Positions 1 to 9,412 are shown, counted from the first letter of the stretch. The stretch is 64,000 nt of DNA from Paenibacillus aurantius (GCF_032268605.1 NZ_CP130318.1:4997501-5061500); one strand, 5' to 3'. Numbers and translations are program-made. The notes: generated by a model from the letters alone, not told the origin.

Positions 1-504
1 GCCGTATTTCTTCTCCAGCAGCTCGCGGAAAATGCGGAAGGCGATGGCCGGCTCCGTGGTGGTTCCGGACTTCGAGATGACATTGACGGAAACGTCCTTG
101 CCTTCGAGCAATTGCAGCAGGTGGGAAACGTACGTCGAGCTGATGTTGTTGCCGACGAAGTAGACTTCCGGCGTCTTCCGGGAGCCTTTCGGCAGCAGAT
201 TGTAGAACGAGTGCGTGAGCATTTCGATCGCCGCGCGTGCGCCCAGATAGGAGCCGCCGATCCCGATGACGACGAGCGCGTCGGAATCCGACTGAATGCG
301 CTTGGCTGCTTCCTGAATGCGGCCGAATTCTTCCTTGTCATAGTTCAAGGGCAAGTTGATCCAGCCGAGGTAATCCGAGCCCGCTCCTGTCCGGTTGTGC
401 AGCTGCTCGTGCGCCAGGCGCACGGCTCCTTCGAAATACTCGATTTCATGACGGTTTACGAACGAAAGCGCCTTGCTGTAATCGAAATTCAGCTTCTTGT
501 TCAT
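1..504 (-). CDS. pgi: Glucose-6-phosphate isomerase, N-terminal part (cut by window edge)
   Basis: Interconverts glucose-6-phosphate and fructose-6-phosphate in glycolysis and gluconeogenesis, in the cytosol. Only the first 168 codons are inside the window; the rest lies to the left of base 1. The start is the ATG read from 504, behind GGAGGACAAGCA on the minus strand. The protein begins [15 protein letters not shown] and shows the family's sugar-phosphate-binding segments [12 protein letters not shown] and [10 protein letters not shown], so identification is firm despite truncation. It is divergent from the dehydrogenase gene at 830 and separated from it by about 325 bases. No frameshift is seen in the visible part. 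Confidence 0.95.
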   Translation of the reverse strand, partial: MNKKLNFDYSKALSFVNRHEIEYFEGAVRLAHEQLHNRTGAGSDYLGWINLPLNYDKEEFGRIQEAAKRIQSDSDALVVIGIGGSYLGARAAIEMLTHSFYNLLPKGSRKTPEVYFVGNNISSTYVSHLLQLLEGKDVSVNVISKSGTTTEPAIAFRIFRELLEKKYG

Positions 505-829
505 TGCTTGTCCTCCTTACGGAAATGGATGATAACGGCGGCCGTTACCGGTGCGGGATCCCAGCGGACCGGGGCTCCGGCTCCTTGTGAAAGTTGTTAC
601 TTTCCGATCTTTAAGTAAAGCCTATGCTAAGGATACTGATCTCCGGCAAGAAAATCAAGCGGCCGGTTTCCCCCTTTGCCGGCCTAATGCTAGAATAGAA
701 CCTGGAGCTCTAGTAAGACAGAGGCCGTCCTCCGGCGGGTGTGACAGCAGGCCTGGTGCCTTACCCGGTGACCAAACCCTATTCTCGGATAAGGCACTAA
801 GAGACTTAAATCAAATGGAGGCGAACGAC
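505..829. other. Divergent intergenic region with hairpins upstream of 830
   Basis: This 325-base gap between pgi and the dehydrogenase gene holds no convincing small gene. The long reading frame entering the dehydrogenase from 551 has no ribosome site and no family match in its first 93 codons. Visible structures are a perfect 6-bp hairpin GGCCGG...CCGGCC at 661-684 and a longer imperfect stem pairing 756-766 (GTGCCTTACCC) with 787-797 (GGATAAGGCAC), which ends 18 bases before the ribosome binding site. TAGAAT at 691-696 is a possible -10. A structured leader is possible; I recognise no known riboswitch class here. Confidence 0.45.
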
Positions 830-1756
830 GTGAAATCCGTAGGATTTATCGGACTGGGCACGATGGGCTTTCCCATGGCACGCAACTTGATCAAGAAAGG
901 CTACCCGCTGACGGTCTACAACCGGACACCGGAGAAAGCCGCCGAGCTGGTGGCCTTGGGAGCCGTACAGGTGGACACCCCGGCTGAAGCCGCAAGGGCG
1001 GCCGAGGTGCTGTTCACCAACGTTAGCGACGATGCCGCCCTGCTTGAGCTTCTGCAGCGGGAGGGCGGCATTCTGGAAGGCGCCCACACCGGACTGACGG
1101 TGGTGGACTGCAGCACCGTAGCGCCTGAAACGAGCCGTACCGCAGCGCAGGAGCTGGCCAAGCGGGGAGCGGGGTTTCTCGATGCTCCCGTGACGGGAAG
1201 CCGCCCCGGTGCGGAGAACGGAACGCTCGTCTTCATGGTAGGCGGCAGCGAGGAGCTCCTGAACCGGCATATGGACCTGTTCGAGACGCTCGGCAGCCGG
1301 ATTCTGCACATGGGCCCGAGCGGAGCCGGCTCCTACACGAAGCTGGCCCATAACACCATCGTCGGGATCAACGCCGCCGCGCTTGTGGAAGGGATGTCCT
1401 TCGCCGCCAAGGCGGGGGTCGACCCGGACAAGCTGCTCACGATCATTCTGAACGGTGGAGCGGGCAGCAAGCAGGCCGAGCTGAAGGGCCGCAAGATCAT
1501 CGAGCATGACTTCAGCGTTCAGTTCTCGCTAGGGCTTATGCTAAAGGACATGCTGCTTGCCGCCCGGGATACCGCCCGCTTCCAGATGCCTTCCCCTATG
1601 CTCCACAGCGCGACCAGCCTGTACCAGATGGGCTTGGCCAAGGGCCTGGGCCAACAGGACCTGTGTTCCATTGTAGAGTGCTACGAGGAATGGCTGGATC
1701 TGAAGATTTCCTCCGGCGGTACCCCGTCTGCCCAATCGGACGGCCGGTCCTCCTGA
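830..1756 (+). CDS. 3-hydroxyisobutyrate dehydrogenase-family NAD(P)-dependent oxidoreductase
   Basis: A 308-residue beta-hydroxyacid dehydrogenase (the family of 3-hydroxyisobutyrate, tartronate semialdehyde and succinic-semialdehyde-type reductases). The N-terminal Rossmann motif GFIGLGTMGFPMA is at residues 5-17. The substrate-loop signature DAPVTGSRPGAENGTL follows near residue 120, and the catalytic-lysine region GSYTKLAHNTIVG near residue 170. I place the start at GTG 830 because GGAGG lies 8 bases upstream; an in-frame ATG at 815 overlaps that site, and the long upstream extension is not family-like. The gene stands alone, with a bidirectional terminator 36 bases downstream. The substrate cannot be read from the sequence. 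Confidence 0.85.
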   Translation: MKSVGFIGLGTMGFPMARNLIKKGYPLTVYNRTPEKAAELVALGAVQVDTPAEAARAAEVLFTNVSDDAALLELLQREGGILEGAHTGLTVVDCSTVAPETSRTAAQELAKRGAGFLDAPVTGSRPGAENGTLVFMVGGSEELLNRHMDLFETLGSRILHMGPSGAGSYTKLAHNTIVGINAAALVEGMSFAAKAGVDPDKLLTIILNGGAGSKQAELKGRKIIEHDFSVQFSLGLMLKDMLLAARDTARFQMPSPMLHSATSLYQMGLAKGLGQQDLCSIVECYEEWLDLKISSGGTPSAQSDGRSS

Positions 1757-1792
1757 CGGAGCAGGCCCTCATGGAAAAGAAGCAAAACGTTA

Positions 1793-1822
1793 AAAGAGCG
1801 CCCGGGAGACCGGGCGCTCTTT
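1793..1822. terminator. Bidirectional terminator between dehydrogenase and ppnP
   Basis: Perfect 13-bp stem AAAGAGCGCCCGG / CCGGGCGCTCTTT with a GAGA loop. It lies between convergent genes and ends in A/T runs on both sides, so it can serve both. Confidence 0.85.
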
Positions 1823-1835
1823 AACGTGCTCTTGT

Positions 1836-2153
1836 TTATTCGTGGATATACGAGCAGCAATAATCCGTCACGCTGCTCACCTGGAGCTTGAACTTGGCGT
1901 TGGCCGGTACGGTAAATTCCCCGGATCCGCTAATTTCAAGCCACTCGGTTTCCCCGGGAAGCAGCACCTTGAGCTCGCCTGCAAGGATTTCCATAATCTC
2001 CTTCGAATCCGTTCCGAACTCGTACTCCCCCGGCAGCATGATGCCGAGCGTTTTCTTCGTTCCGTCCGCGAATTGAACAATGCGGCTCGTGACCTTGCCG
2101 TCAAAGTAAATGTTCGCTTTCTTGACCACCGTTACGTTGTTGAATTCCGCCAT
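1836..2153 (-). CDS. ppnP: Pyrimidine/purine nucleoside phosphorylase (PpnP/YaiE family)
   Basis: A 105-residue single-domain cupin of the DUF1255/PpnP family, which phosphorolyses a broad range of nucleosides to base and ribose-1-phosphate. Family-typical segments are [13 protein letters not shown] near the N-terminus, [13 protein letters not shown], and the cupin strand [13 protein letters not shown]; the length is normal. It lies 24 bases downstream of the transketolase stop codon in the same direction, so co-transcription is likely. That pairing makes sense, because ribose-1-phosphate released here can enter the pentose-phosphate pool. The hairpin at 1793-1822 ends the unit. Confidence 0.88.
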   Translation of the reverse strand: MAEFNNVTVVKKANIYFDGKVTSRIVQFADGTKKTLGIMLPGEYEFGTDSKEIMEILAGELKVLLPGETEWLEISGSGEFTVPANAKFKLQVSSVTDYCCSYIHE

Positions 2154-2177
2154 AGCCTTCTGTTTCCCCTTTGTCTC

Positions 2178-4196
2178 CTAGTTTAACAGCTCTTTCACAC
2201 GAGCCGCCACGTTCTCAGGCGAGAAGCCGTATTCCTTCAGCACGCGGCCGGCCGGAGCGGAGGCTCCGAAAATATCGATGCAGAGCTTGCCGCCCTTCTC
2301 TCCCACATAACGGTCCCATCCCATCGGAGAGCCCATTTCGACCGCAAGACGGGCTTTCACCTCGGGAAGAATGACGGAGTCTTTGTACTCCTGGGACTGC
2401 TTCTCGAACAGCTCCCAGCTCGGCATGCTGATGACGCGAACCGAGATGCCTTCTTCGGCCAGCTTCTTCTGGGCTTCCACGGCGAGACCGACTTCGGAGC
2501 CGGTGGCCAGAATCTGCGCCTGAGGCTTTCCGTCCGTAGCGTCCGAAACGACATAAGCGCCTTTGGTCAGGCCGTCCTTGGCCTTGTCCACCGTTCCTTC
2601 CAGGTTAGGAAGCGCCTGGCGGGTAAGCACGAGGGCAACCGGCCCGTCCGTATTCGCCACGGCATAGCGCCAAGCCTGGGTCGTTTCGTTCGCGTCGGCC
2701 GGACGAAGCACCGTCACGTTCGGCATGCAGCGGAGCGCGGCCAGCTGTTCAATCGGCTCATGCGTAGGCCCGTCCTCCCCGACGGCAATGCTGTCGTGGG
2801 TCAGGACATAGATGGCCGGCAGGTTCTGAATGGCCGCAAGCCGGATGGCCGGACGCATGTAGTCCGAGAAGACGAAGAACGTTCCCGCGTAAGCCCGCAG
2901 CCCGCCGTGAAGCAGCATGCCGTTGACCGCCGCCGTCATGGCGAACTCGCGCACGCCGAAGAAAATGTTGCGGCCGCTGTAATCATGCGCCGTCATCCGC
3001 CCCGAAACCGACATGCCGGTTTTCGTCGAGGACTCGAGGTCCGCCGATCCGCCTACAAGGTTAGGCACCTTCTTCGCGATGGCGTTCAATGCCTTTCCGG
3101 ACGAGTCGCGGCTTGCCAGTCCCTTGTCTTCCGGCTTGTACTCCGGAAGCTCGCTGTCCCAGCCTTCCGGAAGTCCGCCCTCGATCGCCAGCTTCAGCTG
3201 GGCGGCCAGCTCCGGATAAGCCTTGGTGTACTCGTCGAACACCTTCTGCCAATCGGCCTCCGCCTGAACCCCGCGCTTCTTCACCGCCGCAAAATGCTCG
3301 CGCACTTCCTCCGGCACGAAGAAGTCTTCCTTGCCCGGCCACTCGTAGAATTCCTTGGTGAGCAGAGCTTCCTCGGCTCCGAGCGGAGAACCGTGCGTGC
3401 CGAGATGGCCGCCCTTGCCGCCCTTGTTCGGGCTTCCGTAGCCGATCATCGTCTTCACTTCGATCAGCGTAGGACGGTAGTCCGCACGGGCTTCGGCGAT
3501 GGCTCCGTGAATTTCCGGCAGGTTGTTGCCGTCTTCCACGCGCAGCACCTGCCAGCCGTACCCTTCAAAACGCTTGGCGACGTTCTCGGAGAACGACATG
3601 CTCAGCTCGCCGTCCAGGGAGATGTCGTTGGAATCGTACAGGACAATCAGCTTGCCGAGCTTCAGGTGGCCCGCCAGGGAAGCCGCCTCGCCGCTTACGC
3701 CTTCCATCAGGTCCCCGTCTCCGCAGATCACGTATGTATAGTGATCGATGACGCGGAAATCATCCTTGTTGTAGGTATCCGCAAGGTGTTCTTCCGCCAT
3801 CGCCATTCCGACCGCCATCGCAAAGCCTTGTCCGAGCGGTCCCGTGGTCGCATCCACGCCAGCCGTATGGCCGTATTCGGGATGCCCCGGGGTTTTGCTG
3901 CCCCATTGGCGGAAGTTCTTCAGCTCCTCGATCGGCAGATCGTACCCAGTCAGGTGCAGCAGGCTGTAAAGCAGCATGGATCCGTGGCCGGCCGACAGGA
4001 CGAAACGGTCGCGGTTGAACCATTTGGGATTGGACGGGTTGTGGGCAAGAAATTTGGTCCACAGCTCGTAAGCCATGGGAGCCGCTCCCATCGGCATCCC
4101 GGGATGCCCCGAGTTGGCTTTCTCGACCGCATCGATGGTCAGGGTGCGGATGGTGTTAACGGCAAGCTTCTCGATCAGATTGTTGGCTACTACCAT
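2178..4196 (-). CDS. tkt: Transketolase
   Basis: A 672-residue thiamine-diphosphate enzyme that transfers two-carbon ketol units between pentose-phosphate-pathway sugars. The full three-domain architecture is present: N-terminal TPP domain with SGHPGMPMG near residue 29 and the GDGDLMEG metal/TPP motif near residue 158; a pyrimidine-binding domain from about residue 355 with [15 protein letters not shown] and [16 protein letters not shown]; and a C-terminal domain from about 540. The ATG start has GAGGAGG ten bases upstream. The length is normal, no frame damage is seen, and it is probably the first gene of a tkt-ppnP unit. Confidence 0.97.
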   Translation of the reverse strand: MVVANNLIEKLAVNTIRTLTIDAVEKANSGHPGMPMGAAPMAYELWTKFLAHNPSNPKWFNRDRFVLSAGHGSMLLYSLLHLTGYDLPIEELKNFRQWGSKTPGHPEYGHTAGVDATTGPLGQGFAMAVGMAMAEEHLADTYNKDDFRVIDHYTYVICGDGDLMEGVSGEAASLAGHLKLGKLIVLYDSNDISLDGELSMSFSENVAKRFEGYGWQVLRVEDGNNLPEIHGAIAEARADYRPTLIEVKTMIGYGSPNKGGKGGHLGTHGSPLGAEEALLTKEFYEWPGKEDFFVPEEVREHFAAVKKRGVQAEADWQKVFDEYTKAYPELAAQLKLAIEGGLPEGWDSELPEYKPEDKGLASRDSSGKALNAIAKKVPNLVGGSADLESSTKTGMSVSGRMTAHDYSGRNIFFGVREFAMTAAVNGMLLHGGLRAYAGTFFVFSDYMRPAIRLAAIQNLPAIYVLTHDSIAVGEDGPTHEPIEQLAALRCMPNVTVLRPADANETTQAWRYAVANTDGPVALVLTRQALPNLEGTVDKAKDGLTKGAYVVSDATDGKPQAQILATGSEVGLAVEAQKKLAEEGISVRVISMPSWELFEKQSQEYKDSVILPEVKARLAVEMGSPMGWDRYVGEKGGKLCIDIFGASAPAGRVLKEYGFSPENVAARVKELLN

Positions 4197-4295
4197 TAGG
4201 TGTTTCCCTCCTCATCTATTTAGGCAAAACTTATTGCTGGCTTCATTCTTTCCATTCTACCACTTGGCTTCTTTCGATGCCAAACGGCCGGCTTC

Positions 4296-5189
4296 CTAAT
4301 TGAAGACGACCGTTTTGTTATGATGGGTGAGGATGCGATCTTCCACATGCCAGGAAACGGCGCGCGCCAGCACGATCCGCTCGATATGGCGGCCGATGCG
4401 CTTCAGGTTCTCGACATTGTCGCGGTGGCTGACCCGCTGGACGTCCTGCTCGATGATCGGCCCCCCGTCCAGCTCCTGCGTCACGTAATGGGCCGTTGCG
4501 CCGATGAGCTTGACCCCGCGCTGGTAGGCTTGGGCGTAAGGCTTGCCTCCGACGAAGGCCGGGAGGAAGGAGTGGTGGATGTTGATGATGCGGTTATGGT
4601 AATGCTCGATGAACTGCGGCGAAATGATCTGCATATAGCGGGCGAGAATGATGGTGTCAGCCTGCCCCGAGATCAGCTCCAGCTGCTTCTCTTCCGCTTC
4701 CCGCTTCGTATCCGCCGTTACCGGAATATGATGATACGGGATGCCGAAAGGCTCGACCCGGTCCCGCAAATCGGGGTGGTTGCTGACCACCATGGCGATC
4801 TCGGCGTCCAAGTCCCCCGCCTGCCACTGCCACAGCAGCTCAAGCAGGCAGTGATCCTCCTTCGAAACGAACACCGCGAGCTTCTTCTTCTCGGCCGCTT
4901 TCGAAATACTCCAGTCCATCTGGAATTTGCGGGCCACCACTTCCTCGAAATCCAGCTCCAGCGTTTCCAACCGCCGGCTGAGCTCGTTCAAGTCAAATTC
5001 GATACGGATGAAGAACATGCCGCCCTCCGGATCCATCGTGTACTGGTCCGACTGGACGATGTTCGCCCCATGCTCGTGCAGAAACCGCGATACCGCGGCT
5101 ACAATCCCCGGCTGGTCCGGGCAGGAGATGAGCATGCGCGCCCGGTTCTTTTTCAAATCCGCGTTCTTGGCTGTTCCCTCTTTACTCAT
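4296..5189 (-). CDS. purU: Formyltetrahydrofolate deformylase
   Basis: Hydrolyses 10-formyl-tetrahydrofolate to formate and tetrahydrofolate, balancing one-carbon pools. It is 297 residues long. An N-terminal ACT domain (about residues 17-95, beginning RMLISCPDQPGIVAAVSRF) is followed by a formyltransferase-fold catalytic domain. The catalytic Asn/His/Asp set is visible in INIHHSFLPAF and the later LDGGPIIEQDVQRVSH segment. The length and both domains match PurU. It has its own leader of about 120 bases, so it may be transcribed separately from the endonuclease gene upstream. Confidence 0.95.
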   Translation of the reverse strand: MSKEGTAKNADLKKNRARMLISCPDQPGIVAAVSRFLHEHGANIVQSDQYTMDPEGGMFFIRIEFDLNELSRRLETLELDFEEVVARKFQMDWSISKAAEKKKLAVFVSKEDHCLLELLWQWQAGDLDAEIAMVVSNHPDLRDRVEPFGIPYHHIPVTADTKREAEEKQLELISGQADTIILARYMQIISPQFIEHYHNRIINIHHSFLPAFVGGKPYAQAYQRGVKLIGATAHYVTQELDGGPIIEQDVQRVSHRDNVENLKRIGRHIERIVLARAVSWHVEDRILTHHNKTVVFN

Positions 5190-5250
5190 GGTTATCCCCC
5201 TAATGTCTGTTAAAGCTTTAAACCTGTAAAGCCCTTTTTCGGCAAAACAC

Positions 5251-5285
5251 CTGCCGCCTCCCTTCGAAAAGGAATCAGACGGCAG
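5251..5285 (-). terminator. Hairpin downstream of the endonuclease IV gene
   Basis: Arms CTGCCG/CGGCAG with an inner TTCC...GGAA-type stem, placed 26 bases past the stop at 5311 on the minus strand. The following T-run is short, so it may be a weak terminator. Confidence 0.5.
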
Positions 5286-5310
5286 GCAGAACGGGAAGCG
5301 TGCAACCGGG

Positions 5311-6429
5311 TTACACGGCCGTGAAGATCTCTTTGCCGCTGAACCACCCGATCAGCCGGTGGTTGATCTGCTGCTCCGTAAGTTCCGGGAACAGCCCCGC
5401 TTCGGCGACCATGGCGTAGAGCCGCTCGATCGGCTCGCGCTTGTCCGCTTTCTTCGCTTTGGCGTCGGTCCTAAGCAGTTCCCACGTGTCCAGCACGAAC
5501 TGCCGGTGGTCGATCTCCTTGCCCGTGAAGAAGCTCTCGAGCTTCGCCACGTCCTCCAGGTAGTCCGTGCCGAAGCGCTCGGCGGCGTTCCCGCGCAGCA
5601 GGGCGATCTCAGCCTCGTACATCGGGGCATCCGTCTCGCCGATCCACGGCGTTTCGAGAATCATCGGCAGATGCCGGAGCTTCTCGTGGCGGACGACCGA
5701 CTGGATCGTCTTGAAGCCGAGGTAGCCCGCGCCGATGGGTGCGTGGCGGTCCTTGCCGGCTCCGCACGGGTTCTTGCTGTCGTTAAGGTGGACGACCGCC
5801 AGCCGGTCGAGCCCGACGATCTTGTCGAAGCGGTCAAGCACCCCGTCCAGGTCGTTCACGATATCGTAGCCGGCGTCATGGACGTGGCACGTATCGAGGC
5901 AGACGGTCAGGCGGTCGTTATCCGCGACGTTGTCGAGGATGGCGGCGATCTCCTCGAAGCTGCGGCCGATTTCGGAGCCTTTGCCGGCCATCGTCTCGAG
6001 CGCGATGTTGACGTCGGTTTCCTTGACCCCGTGAAGCACCTGGTTCAGCCCTTCGGCAATCCGCTTGATGCCGTACTCCGCATCCTTATCGGTATAAGCG
6101 CCGGGATGCAACACGATGTTGCGGACCCCGAGGTAATGGGTGCGGTGAATCTCCGCCTGCAGAAAATCGACGGCGAGCTCATAGGTCCAATCCTTGTAGG
6201 ACCCGAGGTTGATGATATAGGGAGCGTGAACGACAATGTCCTCCATCGCGTTCTCTTGGATGACGGCCTTGCCTTCTTCGACGTAGAAGTCTTCGATCGG
6301 CTTCCGTTTCGTATTCTGGGGTGCACCCGTGTACAGCATGAAGGTGCTGGAGCCGTAGGTGACGGCTTCCTGGGCGGATGTCAGCAGCCCTTTGCCTCCG
6401 GAGGAGACGTGCGATCCTATTTTGAGCAT
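5311..6429 (-). CDS. nfo: Endonuclease IV (AP endonuclease) with C-terminal extension
   Basis: Apurinic/apyrimidinic endonuclease of the Nfo family for base-excision repair. The metal-binding series of the TIM barrel is intact in order: [60 protein letters not shown] and ILETPW. I choose the second ATG (read from 6429) because GAGGG lies 6 bases upstream and inside the longer frame. The protein is 372 residues, about 75-90 more than ordinary endonuclease IV. The extra segment follows the barrel and is charged and helical-looking, with no motif I recognise. Confidence 0.9.
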   Translation of the reverse strand: MLKIGSHVSSGGKGLLTSAQEAVTYGSSTFMLYTGAPQNTKRKPIEDFYVEEGKAVIQENAMEDIVVHAPYIINLGSYKDWTYELAVDFLQAEIHRTHYLGVRNIVLHPGAYTDKDAEYGIKRIAEGLNQVLHGVKETDVNIALETMAGKGSEIGRSFEEIAAILDNVADNDRLTVCLDTCHVHDAGYDIVNDLDGVLDRFDKIVGLDRLAVVHLNDSKNPCGAGKDRHAPIGAGYLGFKTIQSVVRHEKLRHLPMILETPWIGETDAPMYEAEIALLRGNAAERFGTDYLEDVAKLESFFTGKEIDHRQFVLDTWELLRTDAKAKKADKREPIERLYAMVAEAGLFPELTEQQINHRLIGWFSGKEIFTAV

Positions 6430-6546
6430 ATCGTTCCCTCGCATTCTCTTAACCGTTTATGGAAACACTGCCACCTATTTTACCATAAAACCGGCTTAAT
6501 TTTCAGCTTTTCTTCCCGGGGGAAACCGGATTCCCTTTCCATAGAA

Positions 6547-6577
6547 AAGAGCTGGCAACCGCTAGGCACCAGCTCTT
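6547..6577 (-). terminator. Terminator of the MFS gene
   Basis: Stem AAGAGCTGG / CCAGCTCTT with a 13-base loop; on the minus strand it is followed by TTCT. It lies between the endonuclease start and the MFS stop. Confidence 0.6.
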
Positions 6578-6613
6578 GACTTTGAGACTATCCGGATCCG
6601 GCTCTTCCTTGCT

Positions 6614-8260
6614 TTAAGCCCCTTCCGGCTGTCCCCTGAGGGATTCTTCCTTCTGGACGGCAGGCGTTTCCCCTTTTTTGCGGGAGGTCAGCTTGATCTG
6701 AGGAAGGGCCAAGCAGAGAACCGCCCCCAGAATGACAAATACCAGCCCCCAGAGGAACACCTGTTGAAGGGCGTCCACCATGTCGGTTTTCAGAATCGGA
6801 AAAATCAATTGCTTGATGGCGTCGGGAAGAGCCTTCTGGGCTTCCGGACTGTACAGGTACGAATAAACATTTTGCGGTTTATCCTGAATGGTCGTTAAGG
6901 TTGCATCCACGAAGCCCTTCGCTTCGGCCGGCATTTTCTGCAGCACGGGCACCAGGTTCTCGTTCAACAGCTGGCCCGAGCGGTGGTTCATGATCGCACC
7001 GAGGATGGTCATCCCGAAGGTGCCTCCGATCGAACGGAAGAACTGCGAGGAGGACGTCACGACGCCGAGCTCCGATTTCGGGAAGCTTTCCTGAAGGGCC
7101 AAGGTGAGGATCGGCATCACAAGTCCCATGCCCGCCCCGAGCAGGACCATGTAGGAGGAAGCCTGCAGCTTCGTCGTTTCCAGCGTCATGGTCGTCATCA
7201 TCCAGAAGCCTGACGCCATCACGAGCATACCGGCGATCATCTGGATTTTCACACCGAGCTTGTAGACAAGCTGGCCCCCGGCAATGCTGAAAATAATCAT
7301 GGTAATCATCAGCGGAGTCATAATGGTTCCCGATTGGGAAGCGCTGACCCCTACCACGCCCTGCATGAACAAGGGCACGAACATAATAGCTCCGAACATG
7401 CCGACCGCCATCAGGAAGCCGATTCCGTTCAGGACACTGAACGTGCGGTTCTTGAACAGCCTTACCGGCAGGATGGGATCCGGCACCCGCGATTCGATCC
7501 GGATAAAGGCGATAATAAAGACGAGGGCCAGGGCGAACAGCCCAATGATCTGCCAGGAATCCCAAGCGTACTCGCTGCCTCCGAACGTGAGGGCGAGAAG
7601 CAGGCTGACGACCCCGACCACCATGGTAAAGATCCCCGCCATGTCAATCTTGACCGGTCCCTTGTTCACATGCTTGCCTAGACCAAGGGAGATAAAGATA
7701 ACGGCGATAATGCCGACCGGCAGGTTGATGTAGAACACCCAGCGCCAGTTCAGGCTGTCGACGATCCAGCCGCCTACCTGCGGGCCAATGACGGACGACA
7801 GACCGTACAAGCCTCCGAAGATCCCTTGCCATTTGGCCCGTTCCTTACCCGTGAACAGGTCCCCGATGATAATCATCGCCATGGGCATCATGATCCCGCC
7901 GCCCAAGCCTTGAACGCCGCGGTAAATGATAAGCTCCGTCATGTTCTGGGTCACGCCGCAAAGCGCGGAACCCACCATAAAGATAATCAACCCGGTCACG
8001 TAAACCACGCGGCGTCCAAGAAGGTCCGCTAGCTTACCCGCGATGGGAACCACGGTCGTGGACGTCAGCATATACGCGGTGGTCAGCCAGGTCATCAGGC
8101 TCAGCCCGCCCAGCTCCCCTACGATCCGCGGCATGGCCGTTCCGACGATGGTCCCGTCCAGGGCAGCGAACAGCATGGCAATAATCAGACCGGCAATCAG
8201 CATTCCCCGATGGGACGTCACCGTCTGGGAATCCTCGGCCATTTTCAAATTCTCACTCAT
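6614..8260 (-). CDS. DHA2-family MFS drug exporter (EmrB/QacA type)
   Basis: A 548-residue membrane protein with about 14 predicted transmembrane helices, the layout of the 14-TM proton-driven multidrug exporters. Helix 1 carries the family motif LDGTIVGTAMP, the 2-3 loop has GKLADLLGRR, and helix 5 has the antiporter-type segment GGLYGLSSVIGPQVGG. The C-terminal tail is charged. Its start overlaps the end of the MarR gene by 8 bases, so the two are translationally coupled and the regulator probably controls the pump. The exported compound cannot be told from the sequence. Confidence 0.9.
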   Translation of the reverse strand: MSENLKMAEDSQTVTSHRGMLIAGLIIAMLFAALDGTIVGTAMPRIVGELGGLSLMTWLTTAYMLTSTTVVPIAGKLADLLGRRVVYVTGLIIFMVGSALCGVTQNMTELIIYRGVQGLGGGIMMPMAMIIIGDLFTGKERAKWQGIFGGLYGLSSVIGPQVGGWIVDSLNWRWVFYINLPVGIIAVIFISLGLGKHVNKGPVKIDMAGIFTMVVGVVSLLLALTFGGSEYAWDSWQIIGLFALALVFIIAFIRIESRVPDPILPVRLFKNRTFSVLNGIGFLMAVGMFGAIMFVPLFMQGVVGVSASQSGTIMTPLMITMIIFSIAGGQLVYKLGVKIQMIAGMLVMASGFWMMTTMTLETTKLQASSYMVLLGAGMGLVMPILTLALQESFPKSELGVVTSSSQFFRSIGGTFGMTILGAIMNHRSGQLLNENLVPVLQKMPAEAKGFVDATLTTIQDKPQNVYSYLYSPEAQKALPDAIKQLIFPILKTDMVDALQQVFLWGLVFVILGAVLCLALPQIKLTSRKKGETPAVQKEESLRGQPEGA

Positions 8261-8738
8261 GAGTACAACAACTCTCCATTTCCTCTCTAGTCTCCGAAGC
8301 CTTCTTAATGTTCTCTGCTATAACGGCCAGCTTCTCATTGATGGTGACGAGCTGCTCCAGCTCCTCCGGCTCCAGTCCGGCAAAATATTTGGCGAGCACC
8401 TGCTTGGACTTCTCCTGAGCCTTCTCGAGAATGGACTCCCCATCCTTCGTGATGCTGACCCGAACCACCCGGCGGTCCTTCTCTCCATGCCTCCGCTCCA
8501 CGAAGCCGCCCGCTTCGAGCCGGTCTATCATGACCGTAATCGCACTCGGCTTGACCTCCATCGTCTCGGCTAGATCGGTAATCTTGGCATCTCCGATCTT
8601 ATGAATCATGCGCAAGAGAGAGAACTGGGGCATGGTCAGGCCGAATTCCTTGAACTGGGTCATCTCGGGCCAAAGGGTACGCATGAGAAGAGACACGGCC
8701 TTGTCATAGCGGTCTACCAACTGCTTCAACTTATCTAT
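8253..8738 (-). CDS. MarR-family transcriptional regulator
   Basis: Winged-helix MarR-type repressor of about 160 residues, with the DNA-recognition region ITDLAETMEVKPSAITVMI and the wing DRLEAGGFVERRHGEKDRR. It is the first gene of a two-gene unit with the DHA2 pump, and MarR proteins of this layout normally repress their own operon until a ligand binds. The start is not settled. A strong site (AAAGGAGG, 8746-8753) sits 7 bases before an ATA codon at 8738, which I use here. An in-frame TTG at 8759 lies upstream of that site with only AAAGG 4 bases before it, and TTG 8729 is 16 bases past the site. Confidence 0.88.
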   Translation of the reverse strand: MDKLKQLVDRYDKAVSLLMRTLWPEMTQFKEFGLTMPQFSLLRMIHKIGDAKITDLAETMEVKPSAITVMIDRLEAGGFVERRHGEKDRRVVRVSITKDGESILEKAQEKSKQVLAKYFAGLEPEELEQLVTINEKLAVIAENIKKASETREEMESCCTHE

Positions 8739-8763
8739 CGTTCTTCCTCCTTTTAGCAATCAA

Positions 8764-8828
8764 CCTTTCACCATTAACTATTTTCACAACTTATTATTTC
8801 AATAGTTTAAATTATAAATAGTGAAAGG
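8764..8828. promoter_or_regulatory. Possible MarR operator region
   Basis: Two nested inverted repeats lie in the AT-rich leader of the MarR-MFS unit: CCTTTCAC (8764-8771) with GTGAAAGG (8821-8828), and AACTATT (8776-8782) with AATAGTT (8801-8807). MarR proteins bind palindromes in their own promoter. No footprint is implied. Confidence 0.4.
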
Positions 8829-8889
8829 ATTTCTGTCAACGGGGATTTCTTATTCTTCCCGCTCCCTCGAATTCTATGGGCGAATAAGG

Positions 8890-8895
8890 TATAAT
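8890..8895 (+). promoter_or_regulatory. Possible -10 element for the DUF2621 gene
   Basis: Perfect TATAAT 40 bases before the ATG at 8935. The matching -35 position (8867-8872, TCGAAT) is poor, so only the -10 is convincing. Confidence 0.4.
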
Positions 8896-8934
8896 TCGGT
8901 TAGGAGTTTAATTAATTAGAGGTGAATTCTTTAC

Positions 8935-9369
8935 ATGGTATCAAGCACACTGGGCACCTTCGCCGTGCTTTGGGCGATCCTGCTTATTTTCCTATTATCG
9001 GTAGGCGGATTTTTTATGTTCCGCAAATTCATGAAGGTGCTGCCGATGTCGGACGGCAAGTCCAAGCTGGACTGGCAGAACCATTATGTGGATTCCTCCC
9101 GGCATCTGTGGACGGAAGACTCCAAGGCTTTCCTCGAGACGCTGGTCTCTCCCGTACCTGGCCCTTTCCGGGATATCGCCCGCCATTCCATTGCCGCCCG
9201 CATCGGGCAGGTCGCTCTTGAACAAGGAGCGGAGGAAGTGACGCGGGATCATTGCCTCGAAGGCTATATTCTGGCGACCCCCCCGCGGGATTACAAAAGC
9301 CTGGAATCCTTTCTCGACAAGAACGGCATCGATTACAGCCGCTTCCGCCACCTTCTGCAGCAGCCATAG
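8935..9369 (+). CDS. DUF2621-family membrane-anchored protein
   Basis: A 144-residue protein with one N-terminal transmembrane helix (about residues 7-30) followed by a soluble domain, matching the DUF2621 family found in spore-forming Firmicutes. The soluble part holds the stretch PVPGPFRDIARHSIAARIG and a C-terminal LDKNGIDYSRFRHLL. An ATG start sits downstream of a TATAAT box and a GAGGTG site. A strong hairpin terminator follows 15 bases after the stop, so it is monocistronic. No enzymatic motif is visible; its role is unknown to me. Confidence 0.75.
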   Translation: MVSSTLGTFAVLWAILLIFLLSVGGFFMFRKFMKVLPMSDGKSKLDWQNHYVDSSRHLWTEDSKAFLETLVSPVPGPFRDIARHSIAARIGQVALEQGAEEVTRDHCLEGYILATPPRDYKSLESFLDKNGIDYSRFRHLLQQP

Positions 9370-9383
9370 TACCGCCGCTATTC

Positions 9384-9412
9384 CGCCGCGCCTTCGGGCC
9401 GGCGTTTTTTTT
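9384..9412 (+). terminator. Terminator of the DUF2621 gene
   Basis: GC-rich stem of 8 bp with one bulge (CGCCGCGCC / GGCCGGCG), a TTCG loop and a run of eight T. The remaining 280 bases up to 9692 hold no gene I can support; TACAAT at 9531-9536 is a possible -10 for the ABC operon. Confidence 0.8.

Noticed and set aside
551-829. N-terminal extension of 93 codons on the dehydrogenase gene
   Set aside because: No ribosome site at its start, no family similarity, and it crosses a structured leader; GTG 830 has a good site.
2760-4199. Long plus-strand frame of 479 codons
   Set aside because: Lies wholly antisense to transketolase; composition reflects the GC-rich codons of tkt.
4320-5213. 297-codon plus-strand frame
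   Set aside because: Antisense shadow of purU.
5359-6579. 406-codon plus-strand frame
   Set aside because: Antisense shadow of the endonuclease IV gene.
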